Assembly: GCF_021129215.1 (NCBI RefSeq)
Contig: NZ_JAJOLP010000001.1
Span: forward strand, 2,480,001 to 2,544,000
Length of the DNA stretch: 64,000 nucleotides
Origin: Agromyces sp. S2-1-8
Lineage (GTDB): Bacteria > Actinomycetota > Actinomycetes > Actinomycetales > Microbacteriaceae
Direction of reading: 5' to 3'
This document shows, one piece after another, positions 16,550 to 30,476 of the stretch. The notes below the pieces were generated by a model. The model was not told the origin of the DNA, did no database searches, and worked only from the letters and a program-made list of their open reading frames with translations. Numbering within the stretch: the stretch's first letter is position 1; each line of letters opens with the position of its first letter. Both the position numbers and the translations under genes were made by a program.

Positions 16550-17892
16550 TGGGCGAGCGCCACCTCATCACCGGCGCCACGCTGCCGAGCGGCGAACGCG
16601 CCGACATCCTGCTGTCGGACGGCGTCATCGCCGAGGTCGGCACCATCACGGATGCTTCGGGCGCGACGGTCCACGACGCCGACGGCCTCGTGGCACTGCC
16701 CGGACTCGTCGACCTGCACACGCACCTCCGTGAGCCCGGCTACGAGCAGAGCGAGACCGTGCTGACCGGCACCCAGGCCGCGGCCGTCGGCGGGTTCACC
16801 GCCGTGTTCGCGATGGCGAACACCTTCCCCGTCGCCGACACCGCCGGTGTCGTCGAGCAGGAGGCGAGCCTCGGTCGTGCCGCCGGCTTCGCGACGGTGC
16901 AGCCGATCGGCGCGGTGACCGTCGGGCTCAAGGGCGCGGAACTCGCCGAGCTCGGGGCGATGGCGCGGTCGCGTGCGAACGTGCGGGTGTTCAGCGACGA
17001 CGGCTTCTGCGTCTTCGACCCGCTGCTCATGCGCCGCGCGCTCGAGTACGTGAAGGCGTTCGACGGCGTCATCGCCCAGCACGCCCAGGAGCCGAGGCTC
17101 ACCGAGGGCGCGCAGATGAACGAGGGTCCGCTCTCGGCGGAGCTCGGGCTCACCGGCTGGCCGGCCGTCGCCGAGGAGTCGATCATCGCGCGCGACGTGC
17201 TGCTCGCCGAGCACGTCGGCAGCCGCCTGCACGTCTGCCATGTCTCGACCGCCGGCTCGGTCGAGGTGATCCGCTGGGCGAAGGCCCGCGGCATCGACGT
17301 CACCGCCGAGGTCACACCGCACCACCTGCTCCTCACCGACGACCTCGTCGCCGGGTACGACCCGCGCTTCAAGGTGAACCCCCCGCTGCGCCGCACCGAG
17401 GACACGCTGGCGCTGCGCGAGGCCCTGGCCGACGGCACGATCGACATCGTGGCCACCGACCACGCCCCGCATCCGGTGGAGGCGAAGGAGAGCGAGTGGG
17501 ACGCCGCGGCCAACGGCATGGTCGGGCTCGAGTCGGCGCTGCCGGTCGTGCACGCGGCGATGGTCGAGACCGGCCTCATCGGCTGGGCCGACGTCGCCCG
17601 GGTGCTGTCGCAGGCGCCCGCCCGCATCGGCCGGCTTCGCGGGCACGGCGAAGCGATCGCCGCCGGCGCCGCGGCCGAGCTCACGCTCTACGACCCGCAG
17701 TCGAGCGGCGTGTTCGACCTCGACCGGCTCGCCGGCCGCAGCGTGAACTCGCCCTACCTCGGCCGCACCCTGCCCGGTCGCGTGGTCGCGACCTTCCATG
17801 CGGGCTACGCGACCTGCCTCGATGGACGTGCGCGTCCGGCCGACGAGGTCGCGCGACTCGCGGCCGAGGCCGCAGGAGGCGCGCATGGATAA
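16549..17892 (+). CDS. pyrC: Dihydroorotase
   Basis: 447 residues. Cyclises carbamoyl aspartate. Amidohydrolase fold with the metal motif DLHTHLREPG, the later His ligands in QHAQEP and HVCHVS, the FSDDGF segment and the catalytic Asp in DHAPHPVEAKESEWD. This is the long, type I class of dihydroorotase that often associates with PyrB. It starts at the ATG sharing one base with the pyrB stop and ends 8 bases into the next gene. Confidence 0.96.
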   Translation: MGERHLITGATLPSGERADILLSDGVIAEVGTITDASGATVHDADGLVALPGLVDLHTHLREPGYEQSETVLTGTQAAAVGGFTAVFAMANTFPVADTAGVVEQEASLGRAAGFATVQPIGAVTVGLKGAELAELGAMARSRANVRVFSDDGFCVFDPLLMRRALEYVKAFDGVIAQHAQEPRLTEGAQMNEGPLSAELGLTGWPAVAEESIIARDVLLAEHVGSRLHVCHVSTAGSVEVIRWAKARGIDVTAEVTPHHLLLTDDLVAGYDPRFKVNPPLRRTEDTLALREALADGTIDIVATDHAPHPVEAKESEWDAAANGMVGLESALPVVHAAMVETGLIGWADVARVLSQAPARIGRLRGHGEAIAAGAAAELTLYDPQSSGVFDLDRLAGRSVNSPYLGRTLPGRVVATFHAGYATCLDGRARPADEVARLAAEAAGGAHG

Positions 17893-18436
17893 GGTGATCG
17901 GCGCGATCGTCGCCGTCGCGGTCATCGCGCTCGTCGCCTGGCTCGTGCTCCGATCGTGGCGCCGACGAACGCGACGCGACGCGACGCTGTCGGCGCACCC
18001 GGTGCCCGCCGACCTCGGCGTCGCGACCCTCGAGTCCGAGGTGCTCTACGTCGCCACGACTCCGGCGGGCGAGCCGCTCGAGCGGCTCGCGATCCCCGGC
18101 CTCGCGTTCCGCGGGTCGGGACGTGTCGAGATCGTGCCGGAGGGGCTGGTCCTCCGCATCGCGGGGGAGCCGGTCACCTTCATCCCGGCCGACAAGCTGA
18201 TCGGAGCGTCCACGGCGACGTACGCGATCGACCGTGCGGTCGAACCCGAGGGCCTCATCGCCGTCGGCTGGATCGCCGCCCTCGACGACGCGGAGGCCGA
18301 ACCTCCCCGCGTCGACAGCTACCTCCGCGCCCGGTACCCGGGCGACCAGGCCCGGATCATCCGGGCCATCGACGACATCGCCGCCGCGCCCGACGCGCCG
18401 CGGCCGGAACACGAGAGCGAGGCCTCGGATGACTGA
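17885..18436 (+). CDS. Membrane-anchored PH-like protein of the pyr operon (Rv1382-type position)
   Basis: 183 residues. One N-terminal membrane helix (about residues 4-23, [19 protein letters not shown]) precedes a basic stop-transfer [10 protein letters not shown] soluble beta-rich domain follows ([43 protein letters not shown]), then an acidic tail. Small membrane proteins of this kind sit between pyrC and carA in mycobacteria and relatives and are now called PH-like domain proteins; function is unknown. The 8-base overlaps with both pyrC and carA mean it is translated as part of the operon. Confidence 0.75.
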   Translation: MDKVIGAIVAVAVIALVAWLVLRSWRRRTRRDATLSAHPVPADLGVATLESEVLYVATTPAGEPLERLAIPGLAFRGSGRVEIVPEGLVLRIAGEPVTFIPADKLIGASTATYAIDRAVEPEGLIAVGWIAALDDAEAEPPRVDSYLRARYPGDQARIIRAIDDIAAAPDAPRPEHESEASDD

Positions 18437-19621
18437 GACCGCCACCCCAATGTCAGAGCCGGCCGTGCTCGTCCTCGAGGACGGCACCCGCTACGAGGGC
18501 CGTGCCTACGGCGCCCGCGGGCGCACCGTCGGCGAGGCCGTCTTCGCCACCGGCATGACCGGCTATCAGGAGACGCTGACCGACCCGTCGTACGCCGGGC
18601 AGATCGTCATGATGACGGCGCCGCACATCGGCAACACGGGCATGAACGACGACGACGAGGAATCGAACCGCATCTGGGTGGCCGGCTTCATCGTCCGCGA
18701 TCCCTCCCGGGTCGTGTCGAACTTCCGCTCGCAGCGGAGCCTCGACGACGACCTCGTGCGCTCCGGCGTGGTGGGCATCTCGGGCATCGACACCCGCGCG
18801 CTCACCCGGCACCTTCGTTCGGCCGGCGCCATGCGGGCGGGCATCTTCTCCGGTGACGATGCGCGCCTGAGCGCCGGCGAGCAGCTCGCCGTCGTGCAGT
18901 CGGGTGCCGAGATGGCGGGGCAGAACCTGTCGGCCGCCGTCTCGACCGCGGAGCCCTACACCCTGCCGGCGGAGGGCGAGCGCGTCGGCTCGGTCGCCGT
19001 GCTCGACCTGGGCGTGAAGACGTCGACCCTGCACTACCTCGCCGAGCGCGGGTTCGACGTGCACGTGCTCCCGCAGACGGCGACCGCCGACGAGATCCTC
19101 GCGATGCAGCCCGACGCGCTCTTCTACTCGAACGGCCCCGGCGACCCCGCGGCGTCCGACCAGCACGTCGAGATCCTGCGCACCGCGCTGCGCGCCGGCG
19201 TGCCGTACTTCGGCATCTGCTTCGGCAACCAGCTGCTCGGCCGGGCGCTCGGCTTCGGCACCTACAAGCTGACCTTCGGGCACCGCGGCATCAACCAGCC
19301 GGTCCTCGACCGCGCGACGGGTCGCGTCGAGATCACCGCCCACAACCACGGCTTCGCCGTGGATGCGCCGATCGACGCGGTGAGCGAGTCGAGCGAGGGC
19401 TTCGGGCGCGTCGAGGTCAGCCACATCGGCCTCAACGACAACGTCGTCGAGGGACTCAACTGCCTCGACATCCCCGCATTCAGCGTGCAGTACCACCCCG
19501 AGTCGGCGGCCGGCCCGCACGACGCGAACTACCTCTTCGACCGGTTCCGCGACATGGTCGTCCTTCGACAGGCCCAGGGCGAGTCGCCAACCACCGAGAC
19601 CAGCCAGGAGGCAGGCAACTA

Positions 19622-19622
<1 letters not shown>
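18429..19622 (+). CDS. carA: Carbamoyl-phosphate synthase small (glutaminase) subunit
   Basis: 397 residues. Hydrolyses glutamine and passes ammonia to CarB. The N-terminal CPSase small-chain domain ([36 protein letters not shown], read in parts) precedes a class I glutaminase domain. The nucleophile Cys264 is in [11 protein letters not shown] and the catalytic His/Glu are in [12 protein letters not shown] 18429 overlaps the upstream gene by 8 bases; an in-frame ATG at 18450 is an alternative but would break the coupling. Confidence 0.97.
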
Positions 19623-22908
<3,286 letters not shown>

Positions 22909-22912
<4 letters not shown>

Positions 22913-23790
22913 CCGACGAGCTCATCCCGTTCGGCGAGCGGCTCGGCGCCGTCTTCGCGGCCTACGGTCGGCTCTGCGTCGGCATCGACCCGCACGCCTC
23001 GCTCCTGTCGGCGTGGGGCTACGACGACTCGGCAGCGGGCGTCCGCGAATTCGGGCTGCGCGCCGTGGATGCCGCGGCCGGACGCGCCGGCATCGTCAAG
23101 CCGCAGGTCGCCTTCTTCGAACGGCACGGCGCCGCCGGCTACGCGGCCCTCGAGCGCGTGCTCGCCGAGGCGCGCGACGCCGGGCTCCTCGTGATCGCCG
23201 ACGCGAAGCGCGGCGACATCGGGACGAGCGTCGACGCCTACGGCGAGGCGTGGCTGCGGCCCGGCTCGTCGCTCGAGGCCGATGCCATGACGATCAGCGC
23301 CTTCCAGGGCCTCGGGTCGATCGAATCGGTCATGGGCGCGGCCGAGCGATGGGGCAAGGGGCTCTTCGTGCTCGCGGCGACCTCCAACCCCGAGGCGGCC
23401 GCCATCCAGCGCGCCGTGCTCACCCAGTCGAGCCGCGAGGGGTCGACGGTCGCCGGCGCGATCGCCTCGGGCGTGACGAGCTGGAACCAGGGTCGTCCCG
23501 ACGCGGCGGAGCGCGAGTTCGCCTCGATCGGCCTCGTGCTCGGCGCGACCGTCGACCTCTCGGCAGCGGGGATCGACGTGCACGGCGACGTGCCCCGGCC
23601 GGGTCTCCCGGTCCTCGCTCCCGGGTTCGGCCACCAGGGCGGCGAAGTCCGCGACCTGCGCGCGATCTTCGGCGCCCTCTCGGCAGGCGTCATCGTGAGC
23701 GAGTCGCGGTCGCTGCTCTCGGCCGGTCCCGACGGCCTCGCCGACGCCGTCGCGCGCCGCATCGACGAGATCGGCGCCATCGATGTCTGA
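22909..23790 (+). CDS. pyrF: Orotidine 5'-phosphate decarboxylase (type 2)
   Basis: 293 residues from GTG 22909, with GGAGGAG at 22897-22903. Decarboxylates OMP to UMP. Catalytic motif [19 protein letters not shown] with the Lys/Asp network, the substrate segment [15 protein letters not shown] and the phosphate-loop GFGHQGGEV; the length fits the actinobacterial type 2 subgroup. PyrK/PyrD and pyrE are not in the operon. Its stop overlaps gmk by 8 bases. Confidence 0.95.
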
Positions 23791-24703
23791 TCGTCCCGTC
23801 ACCGCCGCCAACCCGCCCGAGGTCGACCGCGTCGCAGCCTCGCGCGCCGCCGTCGCCGCGCGACGGGCGCGCGCGGGCGTCAAGGCCGAGGTCGCCGCCT
23901 CGCGAAGGAGCCCGCTCGATGTCCTCCGCGTCGCCTACGAAGAGCCGGAGGGCGTCGAGGGGCGACTCCGGGTCACCGAGTTCCTGACGTCGATCCCCGC
24001 GATCGGCGCGACGAAGTCGGCCCGCATCATGCAGGACCTCGAGATCTCGACGTCGAAGCGTCTCGGCGGCCTCGGCCGCCTGCAGCGACGTCGGTTGCGC
24101 GAGTTCATCGCCGAGTGGGTCGCCGCCCACGGCGGCACCGGCGATCGTCTCGTGGTGCTCGCGGGGCCGACCGCGGTCGGCAAGGGCACCGTCGCCGGGT
24201 ACATCCGCCAGCACCACCCCGAGGTCCGGCTCTCGGTCTCGGCGACCACGCGCGCGCCGCGGCCGGGCGAGGTCGAGGGCGAGAGCTACTACTTCGTCGA
24301 CGACGCCGAGTTCGACCGCATGGTCGAGGCGGGCGAACTGCTCGAGTGGGCGACCGTGCACAACGCGTACCGCTACGGCACCCCTCGCAAGCCGGTGGAG
24401 CAGGCGATCGCCGCCGGCCAGAGCGTGCTGCTCGAGATCGACATCCAGGGCGCACGCTCGGTGCGACGTGCGATGCCCGACGCGACCCTCGTGTTCCTGC
24501 TGCCCCCGAGCTGGGACGAGCTGGTGCGCCGGCTCGTCGGCCGGGGCACCGAGACGGCCGCCGAGCAGCAGCGTCGACTCGAGACGGCGAAGGTCGAACT
24601 GGCCGCCGTCGACGAGTTCGACCACCAGGTCGTCAACCACGACGTCGGCGAGGCCGCCCAGAAGGTCGTAGACTTGATGCGACCTCGCAAGGGCCGACGC
24701 TGA
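23783..24703 (+). CDS. gmk: Integration host factor (mIHF)-guanylate kinase fusion protein
   Basis: 306 residues in one open frame. About residues 12-118 match actinobacterial integration host factor: [17 protein letters not shown], then [21 protein letters not shown], the helix-hairpin-type DNA-binding part, and [16 protein letters not shown]. Residues 119-306 are a complete guanylate kinase: Walker [10 protein letters not shown] (128-136), the GMP site [32 protein letters not shown] and [15 protein letters not shown]. In mycobacteria and streptomycetes mihF is a separate gene next to gmk. Here no stop, start or ribosome-binding site separates them. It phosphorylates GMP to GDP and probably also binds DNA. 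The ATG at 23783 overlaps pyrF by 8 bases. Confidence 0.9.
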   Translation: MSDRPVTAANPPEVDRVAASRAAVAARRARAGVKAEVAASRRSPLDVLRVAYEEPEGVEGRLRVTEFLTSIPAIGATKSARIMQDLEISTSKRLGGLGRLQRRRLREFIAEWVAAHGGTGDRLVVLAGPTAVGKGTVAGYIRQHHPEVRLSVSATTRAPRPGEVEGESYYFVDDAEFDRMVEAGELLEWATVHNAYRYGTPRKPVEQAIAAGQSVLLEIDIQGARSVRRAMPDATLVFLLPPSWDELVRRLVGRGTETAAEQQRRLETAKVELAAVDEFDHQVVNHDVGEAAQKVVDLMRPRKGRR

Positions 24704-24779
24704 GCCGTTCCCGGTTCGGCCTCCCTCGCCACGAGCTTTCGAGCGCCACGAGCGCATCCCACGATCAAGGAGTCATTCC

Positions 24780-25037
24780 ATGGCTGAGAAGCAGTCCGGC
24801 ATCATCGACCCGCCCATCGACGACCTGCTCTCGAAGGTCGACTCGAAGTACCAGCTGGTCATCTTCGCGTCGAAGCGCGCGCGCCAGATCAACGACTACT
24901 ACGCCGACCTGCACGAGGGCAGCCTGTTCGACAACGTCGGCCCGCTCGTCGACTCGTCGATCGACGACAAGCCGCTCTCGGTCGCCATGCACGAGATCAA
25001 CGAAGACAAGCTGCGGCTCCGCCCCCTCGGCGAGTGA
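24780..25037 (+). CDS. rpoZ: RNA polymerase omega subunit
   Basis: 85 residues. Small subunit that helps assemble beta-prime into RNA polymerase. The actinobacterial omega pattern is clear: [35 protein letters not shown] and [21 protein letters not shown] at 24767-24772 is a good ribosome-binding site for ATG 24780. The 76-base gap after gmk holds no promoter-like hexamer that I can support. Its stop codon lies inside a perfect hairpin. Confidence 0.96.
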   Translation: MAEKQSGIIDPPIDDLLSKVDSKYQLVIFASKRARQINDYYADLHEGSLFDNVGPLVDSSIDDKPLSVAMHEINEDKLRLRPLGE

Positions 25038-25046
25038 CGCCGAGGG
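25024..25046 (+). terminator. Stem-loop over the rpoZ stop, just upstream of coaBC
   Basis: CCCTCGGCG (25024-25032) pairs perfectly with CGCCGAGGG (25038-25046); the 5-base loop AGTGA contains the start of the rpoZ TGA. It ends 4 bases before the coaBC ATG and there is no U-run. It may be an attenuator, a processing site or an element limiting coaBC translation. Confidence 0.5.
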
Positions 25047-25050
25047 CCGC

Positions 25051-26288
25051 ATGACCCTCAACATCGTCGTCGGCATCACCGGCGGCATCGCGGCGTACAA
25101 GGCCGTCGGCGTCGTGCGGGCCCTCGTGCTCGCCGGGCACGACGTCCACGTCGTGCCGACCGAGGGAGCCCTGCGCTTCGTCGGCCGCCCGACGCTCGAG
25201 GCGATCTCGCGCAACCCGGTGCACACCGATCTCTACGAGGGTGTCGCCGAAGTGCGCCATGTCGCGATCGGCCAGGCGGCCGACCTCATCGTGATCGCGC
25301 CGGCGACGGCGAACACGATCGCGAAGCTCGCCGCCGGCCTCGCCGACGACCTGCTCGGCAACACGGTCCTCGCGAGCGAGGCGCCGGTCGTGATCGCGCC
25401 GGCGATGCACACCGAGATGTGGCGGAACCCGGCGACCCGGGCGAACATCGCGACCCTCGAGGCGCGCGGCGTCACCGTCGTCGGCCCGGCGGTCGGCCAG
25501 CTCACGGGCGCCGACAGCGGACCGGGCCGGATGGAGGAGCCCGAGGTCATCGTCGCGGCGGCGCTCGAGCGCGCGGCATCCCCGTCAGAGGGCGACCTCG
25601 CCGGACGCCGCATCGTCGTGACGGCCGGCGGTACGCGCGAACCGCTCGACCCCGTGCGCTTCCTCGGCAACCGATCGAGCGGCAAGCAGGGCGTCGCGAT
25701 CGCCGAGGCGGCACGGGCCCGCGGGGCCCGCGTCACGCTCGTCGCCGCGAACCTCGAGATCGCCGAACCCGACGGCTGCGACGTACGCCGCGTGTCGAGC
25801 GCCCTCGAACTGCAGGCGGCGGTGACCGAGGCGGCGCAGGGCGCCGACGCGGTCGTCATGGCCGCGGCGGTCGCCGACTACCGGCCCGCGAGCGTCAGCG
25901 AGTCGAAGATCAAGAAGGATGCCTCGAACGACGGCCTCACTCTCGAGCTCGTCCGCAATCCCGACATCCTGGCCGGCCTCGGCGCGGCACCGCACGACGG
26001 CACGCTGCTCGTCGGCTTCGCCGCAGAGACCGAGCCCGACGACGACCGGCTGCTCGAACTCGGCCGGGCCAAGCGCCGGGCCAAGGGCGCCGACCTGCTC
26101 GTCGTGAACCGGGTCGGCTGGAGCGAGGGCTTCGCGACCGAGGAGAACGCGGTCGTCGTCATCGACGGCGACGACTCGATCGTCACACGGCTTCACGGAA
26201 CGAAGGCGTCGGTGGCCGGTGGCATCCTCGACGTGGTTGTCTCGAAGCTGACGAGCACCGCCGAACGCACGAAAGAAGCCGACCCCGC

Positions 26289-26292
<4 letters not shown>
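25051..26292 (+). CDS. coaBC: Bifunctional phosphopantothenoylcysteine decarboxylase / synthetase
   Basis: 413 residues. CoaB adds Cys to phosphopantothenate and CoaC decarboxylates the product to phosphopantetheine, on the CoA pathway. The FMN-binding CoaC half has [10 protein letters not shown], the catalytic-His region [25 protein letters not shown] (read in parts) and PAMHTEMW. The CoaB half has [31 protein letters not shown] and the basic [13 protein letters not shown] has His where E. coli has Asn, and [10 protein letters not shown] lacks the Cys of the E. coli ACGD motif. ATG 25051 has no ribosome-binding site other than the hairpin before it, so coupling to rpoZ is likely. Confidence 0.95.
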
Positions 26293-27482
<1,190 letters not shown>

Positions 27483-27483
27483 G

Positions 27484-29442
27484 GTGACGGGCGGCCCGGT
27501 CGCCAGGGTGCTCGTCGACTCGCCGCTGCCGCAGCTCGACCAGCTCTTCGACTACCGCGTGCCCGATCGCCTCGCCGAGGCCGCCCGGCCCGGCGTCCGG
27601 GTCCGGGTTCCGCTGCGTTCCGGGGGGCGGATCGCCGACGGCTGGCTCGTCGAGCTCGCCGCGTCGAGCGAGTACGAGGGCCGTCTCTCCGACGTCGACG
27701 ACGTCGTGTCCGAGGTGCCGCTGCTGACGCCCGACGTCTGGAGGCTCGCCCGCGCGGCAGCCGACCGTGCCGCGGGCAATGCGAGCGACATCCTGCGCCT
27801 CGCGATCCCGAGCCGGTATGTGCGGGTCGAGCGCGCGTGGCGTGCCGCCGAACCCGATGCCGGCCCGTTGCCTTCCGAGGCCGTCGCCGTCGGCGGCTTC
27901 GAACCCGGTGCCGTCGAGGCGGGCATCGCGGCCGGGGAGCGCTTGTCGCTCGCCGCCGACCCGCGACCGGTGCGACTGCCGAACGGCGAGTGGGTCGGCG
28001 CATGGGCGGTCACGCTCGCGCAGGCTGCCGCGCGCACGCTCGCGGGCGACCGGTCGAGCCTCGTCATCGTGCCCGACTACCGCGACCAGGAACAGCTCGA
28101 GGCGGCGCTGGCCGCCGTCGTCGACCCGAGACGGGTGCTGCGCACCGACGCCAGGCAATCGGGCGGCGCGCGCTTCCGGGCCTTCCTCGACGCGACCGGC
28201 GACGCGGCCCGCATCATCATCGGCAACCGGTCGACGGTGTACGCACCTGCCGCGCGCCTCGGGCTCATCGCGATGTGGGACGACGGCGACGCGCTCCAGC
28301 ACGAGCCGCTGTCACCGGGGGTCCACCCGCGCGACGCGGCGCTCATCCGCCAGGAGCAGTCGGGTGCCGCGCTGATCTTCCTCGGCCACACGCGAAGCGT
28401 CGAAGTCGAACGGCTCGTCGAGATCGGCTGGGTGCGCCACGTCGCGTCGCACCGGCACACCCGGCCCCGAGTCATCCTGACCGAGCAGCAGTCGAGCCCC
28501 GAGCCGGGGTCGGCGCGCATCCCGTCGACCGCGTGGCGTCAGGCGCAGGAGGCCGTGCGGGAGGGCCCCGTCCTCGTGCAGGTCGCCCGTCCCGGGCACA
28601 CGCCGATGCTCGTGTGCGACCGCTGCCGCGAACCCGCCCGGTGCGCCGCCTGCGGCGGCGGCCTCGCCGTGCCGCGGTCGGGCGGTGTCCCGCGCTGCAC
28701 GCTCTGCGGCGCGAGCGCCGCCTCCTGGACGTGTCCCGTCTGCGAGTCGACGAAGCTCCGCGCCGCGACCGTCGGAGCCACCCGCACCGCCGACGAGCTC
28801 GGGCGAGCCTTCCCTCGGGCGAAGGTCGTGCTCTCCGACGGCGAGCGCCCCGTGCTGCGGGTCGGTCCAGAACCGGCACTCGTCGTCGCGACCCGCGGGG
28901 CCGAACCCATCGCCGACGGTGGATATCGTGCGGTGCTGCTCCTCGACGGCGAGCGGATGCTGCTGCGCGAATCGCTCCGCGTCGCGGAGGACTGCCTGCG
29001 CTGGTGGTCGAACGCCGCGGCCCTCGCCGCGCCGGGCGCACCAGTCTTCCTCGTCGGCGTCGCGGGCGCGCTCGCGCAGACGCTCGCCGGCTGGCGCCAG
29101 CTGGAGTGGGCCGGCACCGAGCTCGCCGCCCGCCGGGCGCTGCGATTCCCGCCCGCGGTGCGGGTGGCGAGCGTCACCGCCCCGCACGCGGGCGTCGAGC
29201 GGGCGATCACCGCGTCGAAGGCGGCCGCCCCCGGCGTCGACGTGCTCGGTCCGACCCCCGCCGAAGAAGACCTCGAGCGGGCGATCGTCCGCTTCGACTA
29301 CGGTGCGGGCAACGCCGTCGCGAAGGCGCTGCGGGCCGAGATGATCACGGTCGCGACCGAACGGCGCCGACCGGTGGGCGGTCGCCCGCCCCGCCGGCCC
29401 CGGGTGCTGCGCGTCCGCTTCGACGATCCCGACGTGCCGTAG
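27484..29442 (+). CDS. priA: PriA-like primosomal protein without helicase motifs
   Basis: 652 residues from GTG 27484, one base after the metK stop. PriA restarts replication forks. The N-terminal 3'-DNA-binding domain (ARVLVDSPLPQLDQLFDYRVP), the zinc-binding Cys block (CDRC, CAACGG, CTLC, CPVC at about residues 378-422) and the C-terminal domain are recognisable. The helicase core is degenerate: no GxGKT/S Walker A, and the DEEH box position reads WDDGDALQ. This matches actinobacterial PriA, which is annotated as probably lacking helicase activity, so it may act only as a DNA-binding loader or be repurposed. Confidence 0.88.
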   Translation: MTGGPVARVLVDSPLPQLDQLFDYRVPDRLAEAARPGVRVRVPLRSGGRIADGWLVELAASSEYEGRLSDVDDVVSEVPLLTPDVWRLARAAADRAAGNASDILRLAIPSRYVRVERAWRAAEPDAGPLPSEAVAVGGFEPGAVEAGIAAGERLSLAADPRPVRLPNGEWVGAWAVTLAQAAARTLAGDRSSLVIVPDYRDQEQLEAALAAVVDPRRVLRTDARQSGGARFRAFLDATGDAARIIIGNRSTVYAPAARLGLIAMWDDGDALQHEPLSPGVHPRDAALIRQEQSGAALIFLGHTRSVEVERLVEIGWVRHVASHRHTRPRVILTEQQSSPEPGSARIPSTAWRQAQEAVREGPVLVQVARPGHTPMLVCDRCREPARCAACGGGLAVPRSGGVPRCTLCGASAASWTCPVCESTKLRAATVGATRTADELGRAFPRAKVVLSDGERPVLRVGPEPALVVATRGAEPIADGGYRAVLLLDGERMLLRESLRVAEDCLRWWSNAAALAAPGAPVFLVGVAGALAQTLAGWRQLEWAGTELAARRALRFPPAVRVASVTAPHAGVERAITASKAAAPGVDVLGPTPAEEDLERAIVRFDYGAGNAVAKALRAEMITVATERRRPVGGRPPRRPRVLRVRFDDPDVP

Positions 29443-29479
29443 CCGCACGTCGCCGAGCGAGCCCGTCGTCGGGATCCGG

Positions 29480-29485
29480 AAGAAT
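29480..29485 (+). promoter_or_regulatory. Weak -10 element AAGAAT for fmt
   Basis: AAGAAT is followed by 6 bases and the GTG of fmt at 29492, the same spacing as other leaderless-type starts here, although the first base departs from TANNNT. Confidence 0.35.
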
Positions 29486-29491
29486 GGCCGG

Positions 29492-30433
29492 GTGAACACC
29501 CTGCGCCTCGTCTTCGCCGGAACGCCCGCCCCGGCCGTGCCCAGCCTCGAACGCCTCGCCGCGGGCCCCCACGAGATCGTCGGCGTCGTCACGCGGCCCG
29601 ACGCCCTGCTCGGCCGCAAGCGAGTGCTCACGCCGTCGCCGGTGGCGGCCGCGGCCGAGCGGCTGGGGCTTCCCGTCGTGAAGGCCGCCCGGCTCGACGA
29701 CGCGGCGACGGCCGGCATCGAGGCGCTCCGTCCCGATCTGGGCGTCATCGTCGCGTACGGCGGCCTCGTGCGCGAGCCGCTGCTCTCTCTGCCGCGACAC
29801 GGGTGGATCAACCTGCATTTCTCGGCGCTTCCCGCCTGGCGCGGGGCCGCTCCCGTGCAGCACTCGATCATCGCCGGCGACGCCGAGCTCGCGGCATCCG
29901 TCTTCCAGCTGGTGCCCGAGCTCGACGCGGGCGACGTCTTCGCGGTGCACCGGCGCCCGGCCGCCGACGGGCTGACCGCCGGCGGCGCCCTCGAGCTGCT
30001 CGCCGACGAGGGGGCCGAGGTGCTCGCCGCGGTGGTCGACGGCATCGCCGGCGGCACGGCGGTCGCGGTGCCGCAGGCGGGCGAGCCGAGCTTCGCGCCG
30101 AAGCTCACGATCGACGACGGCCGCCTCGACTGGACGGGTGACGCACGCGCGGTGCTCGCGAGGTACCGCGGGGTGACCCCCGAACCGGGTGCGTGGACGA
30201 CGATCGGCGGCGAACGGCTGAAGGTGCTCGAGGCGCGGCCGGTCGAGTTCGGGCAGGCGGGGGAGCAGGGCGTGCTCGCCCCCGGCGAGCTGCGCCCCGA
30301 GCGCCGGCGCGTGCTCGTCGGCACCGCGACCGAGCCCGTCGAGCTCGTGCGCGTGCAGCCCGCAGGCAAGGGCGCGATGGCCGGGGCCGATTGGGCACGC
30401 GGACTCGCGCCGGAGACGCGCACGCTCGAGTAG
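29492..30433 (+). CDS. fmt: Methionyl-tRNA formyltransferase
   Basis: 313 residues from GTG 29492. Formylates initiator Met-tRNA with 10-formyl-THF. The N-terminal Rossmann-like domain has LRLVFAGTPAPAVPSLERL and the catalytic segment GWINLHFSALPAWRGAAPVQ, where Asn, His and a later Asp (ELDAGDVF) form the active site; the usual SLLP loop reads SALP. The C-terminal OB-like domain ends WARGLAPETRTLE. The peptide deformylase that often accompanies it is not here. Confidence 0.95.
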   Translation: MNTLRLVFAGTPAPAVPSLERLAAGPHEIVGVVTRPDALLGRKRVLTPSPVAAAAERLGLPVVKAARLDDAATAGIEALRPDLGVIVAYGGLVREPLLSLPRHGWINLHFSALPAWRGAAPVQHSIIAGDAELAASVFQLVPELDAGDVFAVHRRPAADGLTAGGALELLADEGAEVLAAVVDGIAGGTAVAVPQAGEPSFAPKLTIDDGRLDWTGDARAVLARYRGVTPEPGAWTTIGGERLKVLEARPVEFGQAGEQGVLAPGELRPERRRVLVGTATEPVELVRVQPAGKGAMAGADWARGLAPETRTLE

Positions 30434-30464
30434 CGGCGCATCGCCGGGCCGGGCCGGCGCCGCG

Positions 30465-30470
30465 TACAGT
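30465..30470 (+). promoter_or_regulatory. -10 element TACAGT for rsmB
   Basis: TACAGT is followed by exactly 6 bases and GTG 30477, a leaderless-type start. Confidence 0.5.
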
Positions 30471-30476
30471 TGACGG

